DNA of 25,167 bases from IMG/VR virus record IMGVR_UViG_3300030099_000411, positions 1 to 25,167 of that record, one strand, 5' to 3'. Under the pieces are notes generated by a model, which saw only the letters and a list, made by a program, of their open reading frames with translations, did not search any database and was not told the DNA's origin. Position numbers and translations under genes: made by a program. This document shows, piece after piece, positions 1-6,037 of the stretch; the first letter of the stretch is position 1; each line of letters opens with the position of its first letter. The DNA is from a virus.

Positions 1-718
1 CGATGGTGCAAGTCGCTGTGTATCCCTTCTTTGTTAGCTCATCTGCACATTTCTCTCCTTCTACCCATATAACGCGATCTGATTGTGCAATGTGATGAAG
101 ATTATAAAGCGGTCTGGTTTCAGGTAAACGTGGAAACTGGCGGAACTCTTTCTTCGCATTCCCGTCCGTATCCCGAACAATTTCACCTGTTGAGTCTCTC
201 TCTATGTAACGCCTGACCGTAACAAGTATTTCTCCGTCTTCTGAAAGATACAAATACTCACCATCATGGGGCGTATTTGTATCAATCACCCGGCGTTGCT
301 TAACTTGTTCGGGTTGTGTTACCGGGGGCTGCTGCGCCATGTTTGGATTGATTGGATTCATTGGTGGCTCTGGACGATCTTTATCTAAGAATGTGTAAAA
401 ATGCTCTGCCACATCTTTGATCTTCCAATCATAAGCTGCCATCAATATTTTTGTGATGCCACCAATGCCCTCACCTGTGTTAAAATCCATGCCACGCATA
501 AAATTTGGGCTGATTGGGTCTATATCAATCTTTAATGACTGACCCGCTTCGCCAGATAATGAGCCAATGTAGAACTCATTTCTAATCACTTTACCGTTAG
601 GAAATGCGCGTTTTAATGATTCGATCTGCACATATGACGGAACTTTCTCCGTTATCTCTGCAACTAAATCTTTTTGATTACTACCATATCCTGTATTGCC
701 AACTACTCTTAATGACAT
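1..718 (-). CDS. TOPRIM-type phage DNA primase (or primase-helicase), N-terminal part, cut by the window edge
   Basis: Only the first 239 residues are visible; the C-terminus lies left of base 1. Near residues 52-62 is a Gly-Ser-Leu-x-Gly-x-x-Gly-x-Ser-Leu pattern, followed around residues 74-90 by DFNTGEGIGG. Both are typical of the region before the catalytic core in phage and plasmid primases. At 217-223 comes VIWVEGEK, the acidic Glu-containing first strand of a TOPRIM domain, preceded by RPLYNL as in that family. A Pro/Asn-rich linker lies at 118-138. It would make RNA primers for phage replication. A helicase domain may follow outside the window. The start ATG (716-718) has no strong Shine-Dalgarno, only AGGTA 8 nt upstream. 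It is the last visible gene of the leftward replication operon, about 65 nt after the nuclease gene. Family call is confident; whether it is fused to a helicase is unknown. Confidence 0.75.
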   Translation of the reverse strand, partial: MSLRVVGNTGYGSNQKDLVAEITEKVPSYVQIESLKRAFPNGKVIRNEFYIGSLSGEAGQSLKIDIDPISPNFMRGMDFNTGEGIGGITKILMAAYDWKIKDVAEHFYTFLDKDRPEPPMNPINPNMAQQPPVTQPEQVKQRRVIDTNTPHDGEYLYLSEDGEILVTVRRYIERDSTGEIVRDTDGNAKKEFRQFPRLPETRPLYNLHHIAQSDRVIWVEGEKCADELTKKGYTATCTI

Positions 719-753
719 TATATTGTACCTATACCTATATACCACTTCATAAT

Positions 754-777
754 GGGGCTAGTTTCAGGACTAGCCCC
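754..777 (+). terminator. 9-bp perfect hairpin with a T-rich flank on the plus side
   Basis: GGGGCTAGT (754-762) and ACTAGCCCC (769-777) pair perfectly around a 6-nt loop, and TACTTTTT follows on the plus strand (778-785). That is the form of a rho-independent terminator for rightward transcription, yet the genes on both sides run leftward. Read leftward the hairpin is preceded by A's and followed by ATTATGAAG, so it has no U-tract. It may stop antisense transcripts, or act on the leftward mRNA as a processing or stabilising hairpin between the nuclease and primase genes. The hairpin itself is certain; its role is inferred. Confidence 0.5.
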
Positions 778-783
778 TACTTT

Positions 784-1566
784 TTACTCATCTCTCCAAC
801 AAGTCTCCCTAAACTCACAAAACTTGCAAAGAAAGAAATCTTTGCTTTGTGCTACTCTTGGTAAGATGTCACCTACTTTTGAAGCCGTCAAGATATTTAC
901 GGCTTTATCACTCGCTGCTTGTGCCAATTCCTGATTGTAAGGAACCAACTCATAGTAAACTTCTGATGTATTTTTATTCACCACAGTAAACAACGCAGGC
1001 TGTTCGCTTAAATCCATATATGTTTGATAAAGAGCGATCTGCGTTGCGTATGTTGGGTTCGCCTTTGCTACACCATGCCGAACAAAAGACTGAAACCTTT
1101 TATCGTTTGATGACTTGTTTTCCCATAAAGCAGGGTATCCCATTGTCACTGGACCATTACAAATCACCCCATCAATGTGACCCCTGATCTGATCGTCAGC
1201 GATAGAGAAGCCAAATTGTTCGCCTTGCTTGTCTTCTGTGCGTAAATCAAATCCTGCATCTCTGAGCCATTTAGCTGTATAATCCTCTATCTCGTGACCA
1301 AACTGAAAGATGCGCAAAGTCTGTGCGCTAAACCCCGACATTTCATCTTGCGGATAGTTAAGAAACCGATACTGTATTTTTCTACTGCATTCTTCTCCAA
1401 TACTAGATGCACCAAGATATTTTCTGCGCTCACGCTTTTGCTCATTGCGCAAGATTGCATCGTCTACCTCTTTTTTTATTGCATCTGCAATTGGATCAAA
1501 AGGGGATGCTCGTAGGTGGGAAAGTGCCTGTTGACTTAAAGTATTTGTCTTCGAGAACTCCAACAT
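784..1566 (-). CDS. PD-(D/E)XK exonuclease, Cas4/RecB-like, with probable iron-sulfur cysteines
   Basis: This 260-aa protein shows the full set of RecB/Cas4-like nuclease motifs: FGHEIED at 89-95, the metal-binding Asp132 in HIDGV, Glu149-Asn-Lys151 (WENKS), and QxxxY at 176-180. Cys60 together with the C-terminal C-x2-C-x5-C (Cys247, 250, 256) matches the one-plus-three cysteine layout that holds a 4Fe-4S cluster in Cas4 and AddB. There is no cas gene nearby, so the expected job is DNA end resection for phage recombination or replication. A Shine-Dalgarno (AGGAG) sits 4 nt before the ATG at 1564-1566. The first 71 bases overlap the end of the upstream 75-aa gene. An RNA- or DNA-guided adaptation role is not supported. 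The fold call is confident; biochemical polarity cannot be read from sequence. Confidence 0.8.
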   Translation of the reverse strand: MLEFSKTNTLSQQALSHLRASPFDPIADAIKKEVDDAILRNEQKRERRKYLGASSIGEECSRKIQYRFLNYPQDEMSGFSAQTLRIFQFGHEIEDYTAKWLRDAGFDLRTEDKQGEQFGFSIADDQIRGHIDGVICNGPVTMGYPALWENKSSNDKRFQSFVRHGVAKANPTYATQIALYQTYMDLSEQPALFTVVNKNTSEVYYELVPYNQELAQAASDKAVNILTASKVGDILPRVAQSKDFFLCKFCEFRETCWRDE

Positions 1567-1723
1567 CTATCTCCTGTGATAATAACTTTGCTTCCTGTAT
1601 GGCAAAGAGTAAAACGTGAACTTGATCTTCTGATAAATCGCAAAATCTAGTACCCCAACCAAATTTCTCTAATATAAAAGCTAACTCATTTATTGCCGAT
1701 CTTGACTCTGGTATCATTGTCAA
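1496..1723 (-). CDS. Small conserved-looking protein of unknown function (75 aa)
   Basis: I do not recognise a family. The protein is mostly amphipathic helix, with a central stretch (WGTRFCDLSEDQVHVLLF, about 23-40) that looks like a folded mini-domain. The start is probably TTG at 1721-1723: GGGAG lies 8 nt upstream, and the TTG overlaps the TGA stop of the preceding gene (TTGA). The in-frame ATG at 1715-1717 is 14 nt from that site, too far to be ideal. Its 3' end overlaps the nuclease gene by 71 bases in another frame, an unusually long overlap for this operon, so the C-terminal 20 or so residues may be weakly constrained. Position suggests an accessory replication or recombination role, but that is only context. 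Confidence 0.6.
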   Translation of the reverse strand: MTMIPESRSAINELAFILEKFGWGTRFCDLSEDQVHVLLFAIQEAKLLSQEIDVGVLEDKYFKSTGTFPPTSIPF

Positions 1724-2037
1724 TGCACTGTCTCCCTTCCTGATCCATCAATTAATAAATCTACTATTTCGTTTATTTCTTCTTTTGGAATGTCTGAATT
1801 TTTGTAATGCATCATCATAAGAGTTGATTTATTTACTATTACGTCTGCTGACCCGAACAAAACTTCGTCTTTCTCATTCTCCTGAAACTCATCGTAAACA
1901 ATTTCATTTACTGTTTCGGTAATCTCTTCAATGTCGAGTAAATTTTTACAATAGCACATGTACTGACGATTTTCTGTGTACAATTCATTGTCTTCTTTTC
2001 TTTTAGCCATTGATACAATCAATTCAAAACGAGCCAT
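1720..2037 (-). CDS. Acidic hypothetical protein (105 aa)
   Basis: Unknown family. The protein is strongly acidic (many Glu and Asp, for example DEFQENEKDEV and GSGRE near the end) with some hydrophobic beta-like stretches (FELIVS near the N-terminus, LFGSADVIV in the middle). I place the start at the ATG whose complement ends at 2037 (MARFEL), because GGAAAGG lies 9 nt upstream. The in-frame ATG three codons earlier (2046) directly abuts that Shine-Dalgarno and could not use it. The 5' end overlaps the stop of the 57-aa gene (2024-2197), and the 3' end overlaps the next gene by four bases (TTGA). It was probably translated as part of the coupled early operon. An SSB- or helicase-binding acidic protein or a DNA mimic are possibilities I cannot test here. 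Confidence 0.6.
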   Translation of the reverse strand: MARFELIVSMAKRKEDNELYTENRQYMCYCKNLLDIEEITETVNEIVYDEFQENEKDEVLFGSADVIVNKSTLMMMHYKNSDIPKEEINEIVDLLIDGSGRETVH

Positions 2038-2197
2038 CGCTTTCATCCTTTCCTTCGTTATGTTTTAACCATAACGCTAAATCGGCAAGAATGTACTTAA
2101 ATTGTGATGGATCTATTTTGGCAACCAACTCACCGTCAAACCAAACCTTGAGTCCATCATCATATACTGCCCATGTTGTTTGTGCATTTTTCACCAT
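2024..2197 (-). CDS. Small hypothetical protein (57 aa), overlapping both neighbours
   Basis: This short gene encodes a compact protein starting MVKNAQTTWAVYDDGLKVWF, followed by a charged amphipathic helix (KYILADLALWLKHNEGK) and an acidic tail. The first half looks like a beta-hairpin mini-domain. Support for it being real: it fills the space between helicase and 105-aa gene exactly, its ATG lies inside the last codons of the helicase gene (ATGGTGA, 7-base overlap), GGAGA sits about 7 nt upstream, and its stop overlaps the start of the next gene. It is easy to miss because it is under 60 codons. Function is unknown; position suggests a helper of the helicase. Confidence 0.65.
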   Translation of the reverse strand: MVKNAQTTWAVYDDGLKVWFDGELVAKIDPSQFKYILADLALWLKHNEGKDESDGSF

Positions 2198-3864
2198 AAA
2201 AATTTCTCCACTTCTCTTTCAATTATTGTTCTGTTCCACAAGAAACTAAGCATGCATGCTGCTTTATATTTAGTCCATGAGAAGTCCATGAAACCAACTT
2301 CGATGCCCTGCTTGCGTAAATGCTCAATTTGCTTCTCTGTGGCTCTCTGATCTAGCCATCTCTTTGTTTTCTTTGCTGCGCTACTATCTTCGATTTCACG
2401 CAAGAAATCATCTGCGGCTGCTGTAGCTTGTGGGCTAAAACCCACGGCAAGAACTTTAAACTGCATTTTTTTGCCCTTGGTGAGACCAAAAGAAATAGAA
2501 AACTCTGACGTATTTGCCACCCCAACAAATCCTTCAAACCCCATAGCCATACGCAAACTGCCATCGCCAAACAAATCAATCCACCGAAACGGTGACATTT
2601 GCATCAAGTCGTACTCAGTCATTGAAACGTCATACAACTCTTCTTTCTCTTCCCCTTCTTGTTCAGAGATAAATTCATGCTCACAAAACTGACAGACCTT
2701 AGTTCTCATGGGTACTTCTGCACCGCAGTTAGGACAATTTTTGATAGGTGCTTCGCCTTGCTCACGATCATCAAGATTTACTGAGTCTTCAAGTGAGCCA
2801 TGCGTAAAGACGCTTGTGCCGAAATCAAGCACAACACAATCAGTTTTAACTATGTCCGGAAACTCTTCTGGGTCAATCGTGCGCAAACCACGACCAATCA
2901 TCTGAACCATTGTGCTCTTCTGTGAGCACGGTCTTGTTAAAACCACACAAGACACTGGCGGTGCGTCAAAACCCTCTGTAAGGACCGCTACGTTGACCAC
3001 AACCTGTAGCTCTCCATAAGTTAGGTCATTTAGTATTTTGGCTCTCTCTGTCTTTGGAGTCTCGCCTGTGACCATTTCAGCATTAACATCAGCGTCTAAA
3101 AATTCATATAGAAGATCCTCTGCATGTTTGATTGTGCTACAGAATACAACGGTCTTTCGTTCACTCGCCTTGTCAATCCAATTATCAACAACAGCTTCAT
3201 TAATGACTTTACGATTCATAATCGCTTCGACTTCATCCATGTCAAAGTCGTTACCTTTACGACTCACACCACTAAGCTGATCCTTTACGCCACAATCAAT
3301 TACATATGTTTTAGGCGGTACAAGAAATCCTTCACGAATTAATGTTGTGATTTCTATCTGATGTGCGCAATTATTGAAAACGCTCCGTAAACCTTTTCCA
3401 TCGCCACGATTCGGCGTTGCAGTGAAACCAACAATCTCTGCTTTTGGATTATCTTTCTTTACTGCCTTAATAACTCTTAAATATGTATCGGCTGCTGCAT
3501 GGTGGCTTTCGTCTACGACAACCATATCAAATGCAGGACGATCTTTTAAGTTTGTCTCGCGTGAAATTGTCTGTACCATTGAGAAGATTGTATTGCCATC
3601 CCAATTTTTGACCGTGCCATTTACAATACTTGTTGTGATATATGGATTGATGCGCTCAAACTTGGACTTGTTTTGATCTACAAGTTCATCGCGGTGCTGC
3701 ATCACCAAAATCTTTTTACCGTCTTTGTAGCGTTCACCTACGAGCGCAGAGAGCATAATCGTCTTGCCTGCTCCAGTAGGTGCTACCACAATTGTATTAC
3801 CGTGCTTGTCTAATGCTTTACACGCATCACTAACAGCGGCCTCTTGATAAGGGCGCAATAACAT
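2191..3864 (-). CDS. SF2 DEAD/DEAH-type helicase with C-terminal zinc ribbon
   Basis: 557 aa. Domain 1 carries Walker A APTGAGKT (28-35), the Walker B/motif II variant DESH (118-121) and motif III TATP (148-151). Domain 2 carries VNVAVLTEGFD (290-300) and motif VI QMIGRGLR (321-328). Q-motif-like residues LRPYQ lie at the N-terminus. A zinc ribbon with Cys377, 380, 391 and 394 follows, then about 160 residues unlike the core. This is the architecture of phage RecG/UvsW-like or T5 D10-like helicases used in branch migration, fork restart or recombination. The start ATG has GGAG 7 nt upstream and is preceded by a structured 96-nt leader. It acts alongside the Sak4-like and SSB-like proteins upstream. 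Helicase identity is certain; the exact substrate is inferred. Confidence 0.9.
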   Translation of the reverse strand: MLLRPYQEAAVSDACKALDKHGNTIVVAPTGAGKTIMLSALVGERYKDGKKILVMQHRDELVDQNKSKFERINPYITTSIVNGTVKNWDGNTIFSMVQTISRETNLKDRPAFDMVVVDESHHAAADTYLRVIKAVKKDNPKAEIVGFTATPNRGDGKGLRSVFNNCAHQIEITTLIREGFLVPPKTYVIDCGVKDQLSGVSRKGNDFDMDEVEAIMNRKVINEAVVDNWIDKASERKTVVFCSTIKHAEDLLYEFLDADVNAEMVTGETPKTERAKILNDLTYGELQVVVNVAVLTEGFDAPPVSCVVLTRPCSQKSTMVQMIGRGLRTIDPEEFPDIVKTDCVVLDFGTSVFTHGSLEDSVNLDDREQGEAPIKNCPNCGAEVPMRTKVCQFCEHEFISEQEGEEKEELYDVSMTEYDLMQMSPFRWIDLFGDGSLRMAMGFEGFVGVANTSEFSISFGLTKGKKMQFKVLAVGFSPQATAAADDFLREIEDSSAAKKTKRWLDQRATEKQIEHLRKQGIEVGFMDFSWTKYKAACMLSFLWNRTIIEREVEKFLW

Positions 3865-3960
3865 GTTGGAACTCCACTAGTCTAGAAAGTGAGGGGGTAT
3901 TTGGCCCACGGCCCCCTTTCCGTGGTCTAGCAGGTGCGGAGTGACCTGTGCCGCTAGATA
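3865..3960 (-). promoter_or_regulatory. Structured untranslated leader of the helicase gene
   Basis: This 96-base gap in an otherwise gapless operon is rich in complementary segments. CAGGT/ACCTG (3931-3935 with 3944-3948) is bracketed by CTAG at 3927-3930 and 3954-3957. CCACGG/CCGTGG (3906-3911 with 3920-3925) has an 8-nt loop. That loop contains five C's on the plus strand (3912-3916), which can pair with GGGGG at 3893-3897. The result is either a pseudoknot or a competing long hairpin. There is no clear poly-U after either hairpin in the leftward direction, so I do not call a simple terminator. It may be an attenuator or a protein-binding leader that tunes helicase relative to SSB. Pairings are visible; function is inference. 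Confidence 0.45.
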
Positions 3961-4578
3961 CTACTTATTTGCCCAACTTGGTGTTACTACGCCTGTTGCT
4001 TCTGAGCCTGTGGTAGTTGTGCTTGTGGCACCTACCGTTGACTGCTGCGTAACTGGCGCTTGACCAGATGGTACAAAATCACTTTGGTTTGGTGTTAAAG
4101 CTGCTATCAACCGATTGGCATCAGCGTAGTTATCACCACCCTTCTTAATGCCGACCTTAGCGCAAATCTCCATACCATTCAAGTCCATAACACCTGAAAT
4201 GTTTCGGCGTTGCTGCGCCTCTGGTGACATGTCATTTGGTTGCAGTGAATTTGCGCTCTCAATGATTTGACGCAATGTTTGCAAACCAATCTCTTTAGCT
4301 TGCGGAATGCCGCTTTGACCCATCTTGTCACCATCGACAAATATTTTTTCCCAGAACTTACGTTTGTCATGCTCACCACCAACAACGGTAAATTCTAATT
4401 CCATCCATTTAGCACTTGTGGTGGCTGATCTCTTAAACCACTGACCACTGCCAAACTCAGGGATCTCTACATCTCCCATTTTGACTGCAATTATTGCACG
4501 GCAAACTGTTCCTGCCGGAATTAATGTGCGCTCCATTTGTGGTGCGTCTGATACTGGTGCATTGTTTAAATTAAGCAT
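3961..4578 (-). CDS. Probable phage single-stranded DNA-binding protein (OB-fold type)
   Basis: 205 aa. The core (about residues 16-165) alternates beta-like stretches with conserved-looking patterns such as AKWMELEFTVVGGEHDKRKF and, near the end, GMEICAKVGIKKGGDNY followed by NRLIAALTP. I associate these with DUF669-like phage SSB proteins. The last 35 or so residues are a Thr/Ser/Gln/Gly-rich flexible tail, and the usual acidic SSB tip is absent. I place the start at ATG 4576-4578 (MLNLNN), because AAGGAG is 9 nt upstream. The longer reading frame up to 4620 has no such signal. The start overlaps the end of the ATPase gene by 8 bases, which indicates translational coupling. Phage Sak4 proteins are known to work with a cognate SSB, which supports the call. 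The family assignment is moderate. Confidence 0.65.
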   Translation of the reverse strand: MLNLNNAPVSDAPQMERTLIPAGTVCRAIIAVKMGDVEIPEFGSGQWFKRSATTSAKWMELEFTVVGGEHDKRKFWEKIFVDGDKMGQSGIPQAKEIGLQTLRQIIESANSLQPNDMSPEAQQRRNISGVMDLNGMEICAKVGIKKGGDNYADANRLIAALTPNQSDFVPSGQAPVTQQSTVGATSTTTTGSEATGVVTPSWANK

Positions 4579-5443
4579 TTGCGACTTCTCCTTCGCTAGA
4601 AATTTGATTGTTTGGATCAACGAAATCCAAATTACGACTTGATTGAATTGGTCCAGTTGACATTTTTGTTATCAACTTACCAAGGTGCGGTTCCTCTAAT
4701 GTGTCGAGCCTACCAGACCTATCTTTAGCAGGGTAGCCCCATTCATTTAGAGCACCGCAGACGAAGGCACGAAACGGTCCATTGTCTCCCCCAAGGACAG
4801 CCATCGTGATCACTTCGTCTACGATTCCCGGCAATTCGCGTCCAGTTTTGCTCCCCTCAACCTGAAGCGCGTATTGCTTTCTGCCATAATCATCGGTGAT
4901 TTCGTCTAGGATGCCGACAAAAATGACATTCTTTTCGCGGATATGCTGCAAGTGCGTAAGCCATGCCATCATCTCGCGTCCGTGCATGCCATAAGCTGCA
5001 CGAGTATCAAGTTTACCTGTTCGATCTGATCTTGCATCAGGCTGCTGTGTACACCACTGGAAACACAATCGCCCTGCAACCGTAATCGAATCAATAAACA
5101 AAGTATCATACTTGTTAATTGTATGCTCCGGATCACCAAAATATTGACAGACCTTATCGTAATCTGCTTCACTATATGGTTGATCCTCTGCCAAAGAGGG
5201 GTTTGGCCCCCCTAAATAACAGGCAAAGTCACGGCACTCAGACCATGTCTTCGGACGTATAACGTCAATAGGATATCCTTCGATAGCCGCATCACCCGCT
5301 TCTAAATCCATGAATAGTGTTGTGCTTGGCTCTAATGTACGAGCCAAGGTTGTTTTGCCGACACCACTTGCACCACACACTACGATCTTATGACCGCGCT
5401 TTTCAGCTAGGCGCTGTTCGGCTGATATAATTTGTAAACCCAT
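4571..5443 (-). CDS. Sak4-like RecA-fold ATPase / single-strand annealing recombinase (AAA_24)
   Basis: 290 aa with a RecA-like core only. Walker A is GASGVGKTT (24-32). Walker B is TLFIDS (114-119), followed by a helix and a second beta strand VIFVGI. The DLEAG sequence after the first strand is characteristic of AAA_24 phage proteins. Sak4 proteins are short RecA relatives that anneal single strands with help from a cognate SSB, and here the SSB-like gene follows directly. The ATG shares one base with the stop of the preceding gene (TAATG), and GAGG lies 7 nt upstream. The C-terminus is Asn/Ser/Glu-rich and possibly flexible. It likely promotes recombination-dependent replication or repair. 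Plain AAA ATPase is the alternative label. Confidence 0.75.
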   Translation of the reverse strand: MGLQIISAEQRLAEKRGHKIVVCGASGVGKTTLARTLEPSTTLFMDLEAGDAAIEGYPIDVIRPKTWSECRDFACYLGGPNPSLAEDQPYSEADYDKVCQYFGDPEHTINKYDTLFIDSITVAGRLCFQWCTQQPDARSDRTGKLDTRAAYGMHGREMMAWLTHLQHIREKNVIFVGILDEITDDYGRKQYALQVEGSKTGRELPGIVDEVITMAVLGGDNGPFRAFVCGALNEWGYPAKDRSGRLDTLEEPHLGKLITKMSTGPIQSSRNLDFVDPNNQISSEGEVANA

Positions 5444-5841
5444 TATTCTACCTCTTCAATTGAAAAACCACCAACCTCAACCGTGCGGCAACGTTCTAAT
5501 ATTTGCTTGATTGCAGGTGGGGCTGCTGTATACTTGCGCTCTTCAACTGAAAGCACAAGCTTACCATAGTGACGCGCATCCTCTACAGGCATGTTTTCTA
5601 GAGCGACACCAAGTTCGTCTTGATCCCACACAACCTTTTTAGAGATTTTAGCTTTAAGCTTTTTGTTCCCTGCAATGATATGTGTGGTACCAAAGTCTTT
5701 ACCATCTGCGCGTAACGCATCACGCGCTTGGTTTAAAAATGTATCTGAGATTTGTTGTTCGATGTCTTTGAGTTCTTCTTTCAAATCTGAAAGAACCGAC
5801 TTTAACTCTGTTCGACGATCAAACAGTTCATTACTGTTCAT
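5443..5841 (-). CDS. Coiled-coil hypothetical protein, first gene of the early operon (132 aa)
   Basis: Residues 5-35 form a heptad-like, Leu/Glu/Lys-rich helix (DRRTELKSVLSDLKEELKDI), so the protein probably dimerises. A basic stretch follows (NKKLKAKISKK, 58-68), then VVWDQDEL. I recall similar proteins next to Sak4/AAA_24 genes in other phages, but cannot name a family. The ATG at 5839-5841 has GGAG 6 nt upstream, and the gene is the first behind the divergent control region. It shares one base with the ATPase start, so the two are probably made together. A recombination mediator or nuclease inhibitor role would fit the context but is unproven. Confidence 0.65.
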   Translation of the reverse strand: MNSNELFDRRTELKSVLSDLKEELKDIEQQISDTFLNQARDALRADGKDFGTTHIIAGNKKLKAKISKKVVWDQDELGVALENMPVEDARHYGKLVLSVEERKYTAAPPAIKQILERCRTVEVGGFSIEEVE

Positions 5842-5882
5842 TTGATTCTCCGACTAAATTGTTTAACTTCGCTAGAATTTCA

Positions 5883-5911
5883 TGTTTAGAAAATTATGGG
5901 ATAGAAGTCAA
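5883..5911 (-). promoter_or_regulatory. Candidate leftward early promoter
   Basis: On the minus strand TTGACT (5911-5906) is followed after 17 bases by TAAACA (5888-5883). The -35 is good and the -10 is weak. It lies 40-70 bases upstream of the first gene of the leftward operon. A second TTGACT with TAAAGA 18 bases downstream occurs on the same strand at 5990-5962, in the same composite repeat. Confidence 0.4.
5893..5911. repeat. Composite control motif, copy 1 (ATTATGGGAT-N3-AGTCAA)
   Basis: ATTATGGGAT at 5893-5902, three bases, then AGTCAA at 5906-5911. The same pair of words recurs at 5971-5990 with a 4-base gap. The two copies lie about 78 bases apart in the only divergent intergenic region of the window, so they may be operators or tandem promoter elements. 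Confidence 0.55.
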
Positions 5912-5946
5912 CAACTTTTTTTTATAAATTTTTTTATTTTTGGGGG

Positions 5947-5975
5947 TTGACATTTAATTATCTTTAGGATATTAT
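5947..5975 (+). promoter_or_regulatory. Strong sigma70-type rightward promoter with AT-rich upstream element
   Basis: TTGACA (5947-5952), a 17-base spacer and TATTAT (5970-5975) form a near-consensus promoter. It is preceded by long T/A runs (about 5912-5940) that look like an UP element. Transcription would start near 5982, giving a leader of roughly 55 bases before the GTG start at 6038. The -10 overlaps copy 2 of the composite motif. Confidence 0.75.
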
Positions 5976-5990
5976 GGGATTATCAGTCAA
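5971..5990. repeat. Composite control motif, copy 2 (ATTATGGGAT-N4-AGTCAA)
   Basis: ATTATGGGAT at 5971-5980 followed after four bases by AGTCAA at 5985-5990. It overlaps the -10 and start point of the rightward promoter, so a protein bound here would block it. Confidence 0.55.
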
Positions 5991-6037
5991 AGTGATTGAT
6001 TTCATTTCATAATTACAAGAGACATAGGAGGCTCATT

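Noticed and set aside
604-934. Plus-strand open frames near 604-864 and 752-934
   Set aside because: They lie opposite the primase and nuclease genes, have no ribosome-binding site, and their composition is unlike a protein; they are antisense shadows.
784-1566. Part of a CRISPR-Cas adaptation module, suggested by the Cas4-like motifs
   Set aside because: No cas1, cas2 or repeat array anywhere in the window; neighbours are phage replication and recombination genes.
3865-3960. Simple rho-independent terminator between SSB-like and helicase genes
   Set aside because: Stable stems are present but no run of U follows in the leftward direction, and the downstream genes have no other clear promoter here.
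5996-6037. Longer N-terminus for the papain-like protein starting at ATG 5996
   Set aside because: This start has no Shine-Dalgarno and lies only about 14 bases after the predicted transcription start, while the GTG at 6038 has a perfect AGGAGG.
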